Assembly (NCBI GenBank): GCA_036000105.1
Contig: DASYGE010000012.1
Span: forward strand, 186,001 to 250,000
Length of the DNA stretch: 64,000 bases
Direction of reading: 5' to 3'
DNA from: DASUBN01 sp036000105
Lineage (GTDB): Bacteria; Pseudomonadota; Gammaproteobacteria; Natronospirales; REEB76
Within the stretch, counting starts at the first letter, position 1. Each line of letters opens with the position of its first letter. The position numbers and the translations under genes were made by a program. Positions 26,293 through 35,186 of the stretch are shown here, in pieces. The notes below the pieces were generated by a model, which worked only from the letters and a program-made list of their open reading frames with translations, searched no databases and had not been told where the DNA came from.

Positions 26293-29211
26293 GTGAAGCT
26301 CGCCAGCGCCTTCAACCAGTCGCCCAGTCTCGTGACGCTCACGCGTCTCGCGGACGATAGCTATGTGGATGTGAACGACTCCTTCGAACGGGTACTGGGC
26401 TACTCGCGGATCACGGTCATCGGCAAGAGCCCGGTGGCCCTGGGGCTCTGGGACAAGACCCGCCGCGAACGCTTCCTCGCCGCCCTGCGCAAATCCCACA
26501 GCATCACCAACGAGCCTGCCAGCTACCGCTGCAGCGATGGCGGCGAATACCACGGCGTGCTGAACGCCGAGGTGGTGTCCTTCGAGGGTGAGGATTACGT
26601 GCTCAGCATCGTGCAGGACACGGCGGAGCACGGGGATGAGTCCGCCGATCTGCGCCGGAACATGGAAGCGGCTCTGCAGCTCTCCGAACAGAAGTACCGC
26701 ACCCTGGTGGATCACAGCCAAGACGGGGTGTTCATCACCCAGGACAGCAACTACACCTACGTCAATCAGGCTTATGCCGACATGCTGGGCTACGTGCCCC
26801 AGGAAATGATCGGCTCACCCTACATGAACTTCATCGCCCCCGAAGATCGGGAGTTCCTCGATCGGCTGTGGACGCGACGCCGGGCCGGGCAATGGGAGCA
26901 GAGCGCCTACGAAGTGCGCTTGCTGAAGAAGGACGGCGAAACCCGGGTGCTGGCCTCGGTGCGTTCCGGGCCCATCACCCTCGATGGTCGGCTCTCCAGC
27001 ACCGGCACCATCCGCGACATCACCGAGGAGCGCCGCACCCAGCAGGCGCTGTTGGCCGCGGAACGTAAGTACCGTGCCATCTTCGAGATGGCGGTCACCG
27101 GCATGTACCAGAGCACGCCCACCGGCCAGTACTTGAAGGCCAACCAGGCGCTCGCCGCCATCTTCGGTTTCGAGTCGCCGGAAGCGCTCACGAGCAGCCT
27201 CAAGAGCATCAGCGAACTCTACAAAGATCCCGCTGAACGCCGCACCATCAATACCGACCTGGAACGTGACGGTCGGGTCACGGGTCGCGAAGTGGAGATG
27301 CGCCGTCGCGACGGTCAGAGCATCTGGATCTCCTTGAGCGCCCGCGTGGTGCGCGACGACGACGGCAAGGTGGCTTATTACGAAGGCTCGCTGCATGACA
27401 TCACTGCGCGCAAACGGGTGGAAGCGGCACTGCAGGGCTCGGAGCAGCGCTACCGCATGCTGGTGGACCACAGCCAGGTGGGTGTGTTCATCAACGAGGA
27501 CGGCCGCTACACCTATGTGAACCCCGCCTTCGCCGCCATGCTGGGCTATACCGAAGCCGAGCTCACCGGCATGAGCTACCGGGACATCTTCCCGTCCGAC
27601 GAACTGGCTGCCGCGGATGACCGCTTCCAGCGCCGCCAGCGCGGCGAGGCGGTGTCCAATGACTACGAATCCACCCTGCTGCAGAAGGACCGCAAGACCC
27701 GGGTGAACGTCACCCACAGCATCGGCACCATCGACATGGACGACCACCGCTTCATGATCGGCACGGTGCGCGACGTGACCGATCAAAAGCGCAACGAGGA
27801 ACTGCTCAAGCACAATGCCACCCACGATCCGCTCACGGGGCTGCCCAACCGCACCCTGTTCATCGAACGCCTGGCCACAGCCATGGAGAGCAGCCGTGCC
27901 GTGGGTGCTCCGGGCTATGCGGTACTGTTCATCGATCTCGACAGCTTCAAGGTAGTGAACGACAGCCTGGGACACGCGGCCGGCGACTCGCTGCTGGTGC
28001 AGGTGGCGCAACGCCTGGTGCGCTGCCTGGGTCCTTCCGACATTCTCGCGCGCCACGGCGGCGATGAGTTCACCATCATGGTGGGCCAGACTCACGAACT
28101 GGACGATGCGGTGGAAGTGGCGGAGCGGGTGCTCGGCGAACTGCTGAAGCCCATCAAGCTCGGCGACAACGAGATCTACACCAACGCCAGCATCGGCATC
28201 GCCCCGGGCCATGTGGACTACGGCTCCACCGAAGAACTCCTGCGCGACGCGGACACCGCCATGTATCGCGCCAAGGCCGCAGGCAAGGCCGGGTACGTGG
28301 TGTTCGACCACGATATGTATGCGCGCGCCCGGGCGCGCCTGCGGGTGGAGACCGAACTGCGCCAGGCGCTGGATAACCGCGAACTGCGCGTGCATTACCA
28401 GCCTATCGTGGCGCTGGACTCGGGTCGGCTGCTCGGCTTCGAAGCGCTGTTGCGCTGGGAGCATCCGGTACGCGGTCTCCTGAGCCCGGATGAGTTCCTG
28501 CTGGTGGCGGAAGAGACGGGCCTCATCCTGCCCATGGGCTGGTGGCTGCTCAAGGAAGCCTGCCGCCAGATACGTGCCTGGCGTGACCGGCATCCCCAGG
28601 CGCGAGCCTTGAGCGTGGCGGTCAACCTGGCCCACAAGCAATTCATGTATGCCGGTCTCGCCCAACAGGTCTCGGAAGCGCTGCAGGAAGCGGGCTTAGG
28701 CCCCGACGGCCTGCATCTGGAGATCACCGAGACCGTGTTCCTAGAGAACCCGAAGGCGGCGGAGAGCACCCTGCGCAAGCTCAGGGCGCTCGGCATCGCG
28801 CTGCACCTGGACGACTTCGGCACCGGCTACTCGTCATTGAGTTATCTCGCAGCGCTGCCGCTCGAGACGCTCAAGATAGACCGCAGCTTCGTCATGGACA
28901 TGGAGAGCAACCCCAAGGATGCCGCCATCGTGCGCACCATCATCGAGCTGGCGAAGGATCTCGGCATGCGGACGGTGGCGGAAGGCGTCGAGACTGTGCA
29001 GCAGCTGCACATGCTGCAGAATCTGGGCTGTCGCACGGGTCAGGGCAACCTGTTCGCCCCCGCGCTGGACGCCAAGCGTGCCGACCGGCTGTTCGATCGC
29101 ACTCTATTGGCACTGAATCCCGGGGAATCCGTGCACGCCGGCACCTTCCCGCGGCCGGTCGCGGCCGCGAGCCTGCTCAGGCGCACACGCGATTTCTTCC
29201 GCCGCGTTTAG
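26293..29211 (+). CDS. Cytosolic four-PAS GGDEF-EAL protein (c-di-GMP turnover)
   Basis: A 972-residue signalling enzyme without membrane helices. Four PAS domains (about 5-110, 130-250, 260-375, 385-500; for example VDHSQDGVFITQDSNYTYVN and VDHSQVGVFINEDGRYTYVN) lead into a GGDEF domain with an intact HGGDEF motif (about 588-592) and an EAL domain with EALLRWEHP (about 717), DDFGTGYSSLSYL and EGVET. Both synthesis and breakdown of cyclic di-GMP are therefore possible. The start is GTG at 26293; an in-frame stop at 26260 rules out a longer protein. The 3' end overlaps the convergent diguanylate cyclase gene by 35 bases. Confidence 0.93.
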   Translation: MKLASAFNQSPSLVTLTRLADDSYVDVNDSFERVLGYSRITVIGKSPVALGLWDKTRRERFLAALRKSHSITNEPASYRCSDGGEYHGVLNAEVVSFEGEDYVLSIVQDTAEHGDESADLRRNMEAALQLSEQKYRTLVDHSQDGVFITQDSNYTYVNQAYADMLGYVPQEMIGSPYMNFIAPEDREFLDRLWTRRRAGQWEQSAYEVRLLKKDGETRVLASVRSGPITLDGRLSSTGTIRDITEERRTQQALLAAERKYRAIFEMAVTGMYQSTPTGQYLKANQALAAIFGFESPEALTSSLKSISELYKDPAERRTINTDLERDGRVTGREVEMRRRDGQSIWISLSARVVRDDDGKVAYYEGSLHDITARKRVEAALQGSEQRYRMLVDHSQVGVFINEDGRYTYVNPAFAAMLGYTEAELTGMSYRDIFPSDELAAADDRFQRRQRGEAVSNDYESTLLQKDRKTRVNVTHSIGTIDMDDHRFMIGTVRDVTDQKRNEELLKHNATHDPLTGLPNRTLFIERLATAMESSRAVGAPGYAVLFIDLDSFKVVNDSLGHAAGDSLLVQVAQRLVRCLGPSDILARHGGDEFTIMVGQTHELDDAVEVAERVLGELLKPIKLGDNEIYTNASIGIAPGHVDYGSTEELLRDADTAMYRAKAAGKAGYVVFDHDMYARARARLRVETELRQALDNRELRVHYQPIVALDSGRLLGFEALLRWEHPVRGLLSPDEFLLVAEETGLILPMGWWLLKEACRQIRAWRDRHPQARALSVAVNLAHKQFMYAGLAQQVSEALQEAGLGPDGLHLEITETVFLENPKAAESTLRKLRALGIALHLDDFGTGYSSLSYLAALPLETLKIDRSFVMDMESNPKDAAIVRTIIELAKDLGMRTVAEGVETVQQLHMLQNLGCRTGQGNLFAPALDAKRADRLFDRTLLALNPGESVHAGTFPRPVAAASLLRRTRDFFRRV

Positions 29212-31045
29212 CCTCGTAGAGTTTCTCGTCGGCTGCCGCGATCAACGCATCCACGTCATAGGACGGCGGCGCCGCCGCCACACCCACGCTGAGCGTCACT
29301 TGCAGCCCCGGCTGCAGCCGTTCCCAGTCGTACTCTTCCACCTGTTTGCGGATCTTCTCGCACACCGTGACGGCGTTCTCCTGGCTCGTCTCCGGGAAAC
29401 ACAGCAGGAACTCTTCGCCGCCGTAGCGCGCGATGATGTCGATGGAACGGCACTGGTTGCGCAGGATGTTGGAGATGGTACGCAGCACGTCGTCACCCAC
29501 CATGTGTGAATGCCGGTCGTTCACGATCTTGAAGCGGTCCACATCGGCCATGGCCAGCGCGATCTGCCGGTTGTAGCGCTGTGCGCGCTTGACCTCGAAA
29601 TCCAGGCGGTTATCCAGGTAACGGCGGTTGTAGAGGCCGGTGAGGCCGTCCTCGCGGCTCTGGCGCTCGAGTTCCGAGGCTTGCTGTTGCAGCCTGCCCA
29701 GCAGCTCTTCCTTCTCGCGGTTGGCGCTGCGCAGGGATTCGGTGAGAGCGTGCAGCTCGTCCTTCTGCAGCGCGAGATCATGGGTGCGCTCCACCACGCG
29801 CCGCTCCAGTTCGTTGCGGCCCTTCTCCAGTTCCTCGAACAAGCGGGCGTTGGCGATGGCCACCGCCACCTGTCCGGCGAATGTAGCCGTGAGCTCGAAA
29901 TGCGCCTCGGTGAACATGTCGGGAGTGTAGCCCTGCACGCTCAACACGCCCAGCACACGTTCCCGATAGGTCACCGGCACAGCGATGAATGACTGGGTCT
30001 GGGGCGTGTCACCGATGTGGATCATCATGTTCTTGAATTCGCTCTCGTCGCGGCTCCAGTCGGTGATATACACCGGCTTGTTGTTGCTCAGCACCCAGCT
30101 CAAGAGCCCCTCGCCGAGCTTGCGACTGCGCGGCACCTGCCGGCCCTGGCGGTTATGGTGCAGGCGGATATCCAGCTCGCGCGCCTCCTCCGAATAGAGC
30201 GCCAGCAAGAAGGAATCGAACTCCAAGAGGTTGCGGCTCTCGCGGAATATCAGCTCGATGAGGTCATCCAGCACCAGCGAGCCGCTGACTGCGCGGCCGA
30301 CGCGGTTCACCGCCACCAGTTCGTCCACCTTCAGTTCGAGGGTGCGGCGCGTGTCGGCGAAACTCTTGACGATGAGGATGATGAGTGCCAACACCACCAG
30401 GAACAGCACGAACACCGGGGTGTCGAGCTGGTTATAGACGAGCGCGGTGAACACCGCGAGCGGCACGGCGGCGATATCCACCGCGGCGCTGAATATGCCG
30501 AAGGCCCGGCGCCAATCGTAGTGTTCCAGCCAGGCGATGATGGCGACGAAGCAGATGTTGATCAGCTGCATGAACAGGGACAGGATCAGGATCAGCATCC
30601 CATCGCGCAGATTCAGGTCTACGAGCGGCACATGCCCGCCGAAGTAGGTGTACAGCCCGCCCGTCATCAGCACCAGGAGGATGATCATCCCGGAGTTGTG
30701 GAAGGCGCGCAGGAAGGTGAGCCGCATGTCATGGCTGCTGCGGTTCGCTCCCCAAGGCAGGAATGGCCAGATGAGCGAGGAGATGCCGGCGATCCAGGCG
30801 GCCTGCAGGGTGCCGAAGATGAGGATGCTGGAAATCTGTACCACCCGGTCGAGGGACACGTGGCCCACATGCGGTGCCGGGAAACCGAACAGCACCACCA
30901 CGATGCCGAACAGGGTGAACCCCACCACCGCCCCCACGTTCTGCACCTGCAGCTGGCTGTGGACCGACAGCCAGGCGAGCAGACTGAAGCCCACCAGCGC
31001 TAGGAACGCTGCGTAGATCACCGAAACTTGGCGTGTGTTCTTCAT
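29177..31045 (-). CDS. Membrane GAF-GGDEF diguanylate cyclase
   Basis: A 622-residue protein: about seven N-terminal membrane helices (a MASE-like sensor region, about 8-250), a GAF domain (about 275-430; LDDLIELIFRESRNLLEFDSF), a coiled coil (about 430-480), and a GGDEF domain with GGEEF and the preceding REDGLTGLYNRRYLDNRLDF. It makes cyclic di-GMP from GTP. The start at 31045 is preferred over 31111 because the first membrane helix begins there, although its ribosome site is weak. It is convergent with, and overlaps, the PAS-GGDEF-EAL gene. Confidence 0.9.
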   Translation of the reverse strand: MKNTRQVSVIYAAFLALVGFSLLAWLSVHSQLQVQNVGAVVGFTLFGIVVVLFGFPAPHVGHVSLDRVVQISSILIFGTLQAAWIAGISSLIWPFLPWGANRSSHDMRLTFLRAFHNSGMIILLVLMTGGLYTYFGGHVPLVDLNLRDGMLILILSLFMQLINICFVAIIAWLEHYDWRRAFGIFSAAVDIAAVPLAVFTALVYNQLDTPVFVLFLVVLALIILIVKSFADTRRTLELKVDELVAVNRVGRAVSGSLVLDDLIELIFRESRNLLEFDSFLLALYSEEARELDIRLHHNRQGRQVPRSRKLGEGLLSWVLSNNKPVYITDWSRDESEFKNMMIHIGDTPQTQSFIAVPVTYRERVLGVLSVQGYTPDMFTEAHFELTATFAGQVAVAIANARLFEELEKGRNELERRVVERTHDLALQKDELHALTESLRSANREKEELLGRLQQQASELERQSREDGLTGLYNRRYLDNRLDFEVKRAQRYNRQIALAMADVDRFKIVNDRHSHMVGDDVLRTISNILRNQCRSIDIIARYGGEEFLLCFPETSQENAVTVCEKIRKQVEEYDWERLQPGLQVTLSVGVAAAPPSYDVDALIAAADEKLYEAKRGGRNRVCA

Positions 31046-31196
31046 GTGGACTGTAAGCTTTCCGGAGGCCTTACTGCATGTGTTACACGGGGCTCCTAGG
31101 CAGCGCAACACATTGTTTGTACCCTAAATATAAGCCCCCGGCAGCCTGGCGGGAGGTGCATGTTAGACTTCCAGGCACGCTGCGAGGCCCGCCGTC

Positions 31197-31769
31197 ATGA
31201 AGCTTGATTTCAAAGGTATTTTTCCTATTCTCGGGGTTTCCGCCCTGGTTTCAACCCTACTGCTCGCGGGCTGTGCACCACGCGTCTATGTAGAACAGGA
31301 TAGCGCCGCACAGTTCACCGGCTACCACAGCTACGCCTGGGTGAGCCCGTCCCTGGCCGGCCCGGTGCGCGATCCCATCCTGGACAGCCAGATCCTGGAA
31401 GACCGGGTGCAGCGGGCTGTGGCGGCCGACCTCAAGACCCGCGGCTATCTGGCGGCCCCGGCCGCCGGCAGCGCCGACTTCCTCGTCACCTACCATACCG
31501 TCAGCAAGCAGAAGATCGAGAGCGGCGGCGCGGGCATGGGCTTCGGTTTCGTGGACGCCTTCCCGCGCGGCTTCGGCGGCGCGGTGATCATGGCTCCGCC
31601 GGTGGAATCCCGGGAAGAAGGCACGCTCATGCTTGACGTCATCGACGGCAAGAGCAAGCGCCTGGTATGGCGCGGCTGGACCTCCGGCTGGCTGAACCAG
31701 GACAACTACACCGACCAGGCGGTGGCCGCCGCGGTGCAGCAGATCTTCGACAAGTTCCCCGCCCACTGA
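31197..31769 (+). CDS. DUF4136-domain lipoprotein
   Basis: A 190-residue lipoprotein with signal peptide and lipobox LAGC, then the DUF4136 pattern: YHSYAWVSPS near the N-terminus, DRVQRAVAADLKTRGYLAAP, ADFLVTYHTVSKQK and EGTLMLDVIDGKSKRLVWRGW. Members are predicted outer-membrane-attached proteins of unknown role. It is divergent from the diguanylate cyclase and followed 25 bases later by dinB. Confidence 0.88.
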   Translation: MKLDFKGIFPILGVSALVSTLLLAGCAPRVYVEQDSAAQFTGYHSYAWVSPSLAGPVRDPILDSQILEDRVQRAVAADLKTRGYLAAPAAGSADFLVTYHTVSKQKIESGGAGMGFGFVDAFPRGFGGAVIMAPPVESREEGTLMLDVIDGKSKRLVWRGWTSGWLNQDNYTDQAVAAAVQQIFDKFPAH

Positions 31770-31794
31770 GCCCCGGCGGCGACGCCACACCGCG

Positions 31795-32958
31795 ATGCCT
31801 CCGGTACGTCTAATCGCCCACGTGGACATGGACGCCTTCTATGCGTCCGTTGAGCAGCACGATAACCCTGAGCTGAAGGATAAGCCCGTCATCGTCGGGG
31901 GCATCGGCAACCGTGGTGTGGTCAGTGCCGCGAGCTATGAGGCGCGCACGTTCGGCGTGCGCTCGGCCATGCCCATGTACGAAGCCCGTCAGCGCTGCCC
32001 CCAGGGGGTCTTCATCCAGGTACGCATGTCACGCTACAAGGAGATGTCCGAGCAGGTGTTCCGCATCTTCGAATCCTTCACGCCCACCATCCAGGGCCTG
32101 TCCCTGGATGAAGCTTTCCTGGACCTCACGGGCGCCATCGGCAGTGAAGATCCCGTGGCCCTAGGACGACGTATCAAGCAAGACATCCGCGCCGCCACGG
32201 GCCTCACCGCCTCCGTGGGTCTTGCGCCCAACAAGCTCGTGGCCAAGATCGTCTCCCAACAGTGCAAACCGGACGGACTCATGCACGTGTTGCCGGAACA
32301 AGTGCAAGCGACTCTCGATCCGCTACCGGTAACGGCCATGTGGGGCATCGGCCCCCGCACCGGCGAATCCCTGGCCAAGGCAAAGATCGAGACCATCCGC
32401 GACCTGCGCCTCGCACCGGAGGCCATGCTCAAGGCGCTGTTCGGCAACCAGGCACTGCACTACAAGAACCTGGCGGAAGGCCGCGACGAGCGCCCGGTGG
32501 ACGGCGAAGGCGGCGAGCGCTCAATCAGCCAGGAGACCACCTTCGAGAAAGACCTGCGGGAGCTCGCCGAACTCGCACCGGTGCTGCGCGGCCTCACGGA
32601 GGATCTCTGCCGCATCCTGCGCAAGTCGGACCTCAAACCCCATACCCTGGTGCTCAAGCTGCGGGAGAAAGACTTCAGTCGCCACACCCGCCAGCGGCGC
32701 TACACCCCCGCTGACAACAGCTTCGACACGCTCTATCCACTGGCGGAAGGACTCCTCAGCCGCTGGCTCGAAGAGCATCCGGGCAAGGCCTTGCGGCTCA
32801 TCGGCGTGGGGGCGCGGGAGTTCGTCACCGAGGGCCAGCTCACGCTTTTCGAGGAAGGCAGCGAGCGCCGCCGCCGGCTGGAAGCCACGGCTGACGCGGT
32901 GCGGGACCGGTTCGGTGCGGACAGCCTGCGGCGCGGGTCACCTGAGGATGCCGATTAG
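31795..32958 (+). CDS. dinB: DNA polymerase IV (translesion)
   Basis: A 387-residue Y-family polymerase. Catalytic carboxylates lie in HVDMDAFYASVEQ and LSLDEAFLD; the helix-hairpin-helix region has TAMWGIGPRTGESLAKAKIE, and the little-finger domain follows. QLTLFEE near the C-terminus is a beta-clamp binding motif. It performs error-prone bypass synthesis. No LexA box is obvious in the 25-base upstream gap. Confidence 0.96.
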   Translation: MPPVRLIAHVDMDAFYASVEQHDNPELKDKPVIVGGIGNRGVVSAASYEARTFGVRSAMPMYEARQRCPQGVFIQVRMSRYKEMSEQVFRIFESFTPTIQGLSLDEAFLDLTGAIGSEDPVALGRRIKQDIRAATGLTASVGLAPNKLVAKIVSQQCKPDGLMHVLPEQVQATLDPLPVTAMWGIGPRTGESLAKAKIETIRDLRLAPEAMLKALFGNQALHYKNLAEGRDERPVDGEGGERSISQETTFEKDLRELAELAPVLRGLTEDLCRILRKSDLKPHTLVLKLREKDFSRHTRQRRYTPADNSFDTLYPLAEGLLSRWLEEHPGKALRLIGVGAREFVTEGQLTLFEEGSERRRRLEATADAVRDRFGADSLRRGSPEDAD

Positions 32959-32972
32959 GGCATCATATAAAG

Positions 32973-34538
32973 ATGTACGCCAGTTACTTCGGCCTCAGCG
33001 ACAACCCGTTCGCCATCACCCCGGACCCGCGCTTCCTGTTCCTGTCGGCGCGGCACACCGAAGCCCTGGCGCACCTCTTATATGGCGTCACCGAGAGCGG
33101 CGGCTTCATCCAGCTCACGGGTGAGGTGGGCACCGGCAAGACCACCCTGGTGCGCACGCTCCTGGACAAGCTGCCGGATAACGTAGATGCGGCTCTCGTC
33201 ATCAACCCGCGGGTCTCGGTACTGGAGTTCCTGCGCAGCATCTGCCGGGAACTGCAGATCAACTGGAAACAGAACCAGACCCCCCAGGACCTTATCGACA
33301 CACTCAATGCAGAGCTCCTGGATGCCCACGCCCGCGGCCGGCGCGTGGTGCTCATCATTGACGAAGCCCAGGGCCTCTCGGCGGAGGTGCTGGAACAGGT
33401 GCGACTGCTCACCAACCTGGAGACCCGCGAGCAGAAGCTGTTGCAGATCATCCTGGTGGGTCAGCCGGAACTGCGGGAACTGCTGGCGCGCACGGAACTC
33501 CGCCAACTCGCCCAGCGCATCACCGGGCGCTATCACCTGATGCCCCTGTCCGCCGCCGAGAGCCGCGCCTATGTGAACCACCGCCTCACGGTATCCGGCG
33601 CAATGGCGCCCATCTTCACATCCTCGGCCCTGCGCAGCATGCAAAGGGTGACCCGCGGCATCCCGCGGCTCATCAACATCATCAGCGACCGGGCTCTGCT
33701 CGGGGCTTACACCCGGGAGATGCGCCAGGTGGACTCAGGCCTGGTGCGGCGCGCAGCGAAGGAAGTGCTGGGCGAAACGCCGAAGAAACGCCCCCTGCGT
33801 GCTTGGGTTTGGGCCTGCGCCGCCGTACTCCTGACCTTGAGCGCCACGCTCCTCTATCTCGACACCCGGAGTGTCCCCACTCCCGTGACACCGGTGGCCG
33901 CGGCACCTGCTGCACCGGATATGGCCGTCTGGCTCGCAGACCCGACCCACCCCAGCGATACCGATGCGGCTTTCACCACGCTCTTCTCCCTCTGGGGCGC
34001 GCAGTACGCAGCGGCCGGCAGCGGCAGTGGCTGCCGCGAGGCACCCCAATCCGGCCTGCGCTGCCTGTACCGGCGCGGCACCTGGAATAACCTGCGGGCG
34101 CTCAACCTGCCGGCGGTGATCAGCCTAACCGACTCCGGCGGCGCGGTGCATCAGCTGGTAGTGACGGGCATCGCCGACGGCGAGGTGACCCTGCGGGCCG
34201 GCAAAGCCAGCGGCAGTTTCCCCCTCTCCCAGGTGGAGCCTCTGTGGTATGGCGAATACCTCATTTTGTGGCGCCCCGATGCAGCCGCACCTTCACCGCT
34301 GGCGCCGGGCATGGTGGGCACCGGCGTCGCCTGGCTACGCAGCCAGCTCGCGACACTGCAACACGCCACGGATTCCGGTGTCGGTAGTTATGACGACAGC
34401 CTCACGGCCATGGTCAAGGACTTCCAGACCTCCCAGCATATGAAGGTGGACGGCATCGCCGGCGAGGAGACTCTGGTGCGGCTGACCACGCTGCTGGATC
34501 CGCCGGGCACGCCGCTGTTGCACAAAGGCGGAGGCTGA
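32973..34538 (+). CDS. gspA: GspA/ExeA-type ATPase with C39-like and peptidoglycan-binding domains
   Basis: A 521-residue inner-membrane protein. The cytosolic AAA ATPase has Walker A GEVGTGKTTL and Walker B VVLIIDEAQ; a membrane helix lies at about 275-295; the periplasmic part has a C39-peptidase-like domain (GCREAPQSGLRCLYRRGTWNN) without an evident catalytic cysteine/histidine pair, and a C-terminal PG_binding_1 domain. With GspB it is thought to help insert the type II secretin through the cell wall. gspB follows two bases later; other gsp genes are not in the window. Confidence 0.92.
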   Translation: MYASYFGLSDNPFAITPDPRFLFLSARHTEALAHLLYGVTESGGFIQLTGEVGTGKTTLVRTLLDKLPDNVDAALVINPRVSVLEFLRSICRELQINWKQNQTPQDLIDTLNAELLDAHARGRRVVLIIDEAQGLSAEVLEQVRLLTNLETREQKLLQIILVGQPELRELLARTELRQLAQRITGRYHLMPLSAAESRAYVNHRLTVSGAMAPIFTSSALRSMQRVTRGIPRLINIISDRALLGAYTREMRQVDSGLVRRAAKEVLGETPKKRPLRAWVWACAAVLLTLSATLLYLDTRSVPTPVTPVAAAPAAPDMAVWLADPTHPSDTDAAFTTLFSLWGAQYAAAGSGSGCREAPQSGLRCLYRRGTWNNLRALNLPAVISLTDSGGAVHQLVVTGIADGEVTLRAGKASGSFPLSQVEPLWYGEYLILWRPDAAAPSPLAPGMVGTGVAWLRSQLATLQHATDSGVGSYDDSLTAMVKDFQTSQHMKVDGIAGEETLVRLTTLLDPPGTPLLHKGGG

Positions 34539-34540
34539 GC

Positions 34541-35137
34541 ATGTCCCTGATCCTCGACGCCCTGCGCAAATCGGAACGCACCCGCCAACAGAGTCTCACG
34601 GGCCAGCTGGGTGTCGGCGAGACGCCGCCGGCACCGGCGCGTCTGCCGCTGCCCTGGACCACACTGCTCGGCATCCTCCTGCTGGTGAATGCTCTCGTAC
34701 TGGCAGTGTTCTTCTGGCGCGGCAGCAATGACGAGACCGTGACGCCGAAGCCGGCGACGGTGCCCGCCGCGGCTTATCACCCCGAGGTGCGTCCGCTCTC
34801 GGAAGAAGTCCAGAGCACGGCAGACGATGCATCTCCCGCGGCACCCCAAGCCGCCGCACCTGTGCTCCCCGCGGCAGCACCGACGCCTGACACCACTCAA
34901 GATGCCGCTGGGCTACCCACTCTCGACAGCCTGCCAGCGGAATTGCGCCAATCCCTACCGGCCCTGCACCTGGATGTGCTGGGTTACGCCGCCAAACCCG
35001 AGGAACGCTTCGCGGTGATCAACCTGCAGCGCTACCGCACCGGCGACACCCTGCCGGAAGGGCCGCAGGTGGTGGATATCACATCCCAGGGCGTGATCCT
35101 CGAGTTCCATGGCGCCCGCTTCCTGTTGTCGCCCTGA
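34541..35137 (+). CDS. gspB: GspB-type type II secretion accessory protein
   Basis: A 198-residue bitopic protein. The opening MSLILDALRKSERTRQQ is the hallmark of GspB/ExeB-like proteins; a membrane helix (about 43-63) and a proline/alanine-rich linker precede the C-terminal domain (LPALHLDVLGYAAKPEERFA, LPEGPQVVDITSQGVILEF). It partners the ATPase encoded two bases upstream. Confidence 0.9.
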   Translation: MSLILDALRKSERTRQQSLTGQLGVGETPPAPARLPLPWTTLLGILLLVNALVLAVFFWRGSNDETVTPKPATVPAAAYHPEVRPLSEEVQSTADDASPAAPQAAAPVLPAAAPTPDTTQDAAGLPTLDSLPAELRQSLPALHLDVLGYAAKPEERFAVINLQRYRTGDTLPEGPQVVDITSQGVILEFHGARFLLSP

Positions 35138-35186
35138 CACGCTTCACTATAGATAAAACGAAACCGCTCTCAAAGGAGGAATGACC

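Noticed and set aside
26815..28665. 616-codon minus-strand frame opposite the PAS-GGDEF-EAL gene
   Set aside because: Shadow of a long GC-rich gene; His/Val/Gln-rich with no domain.
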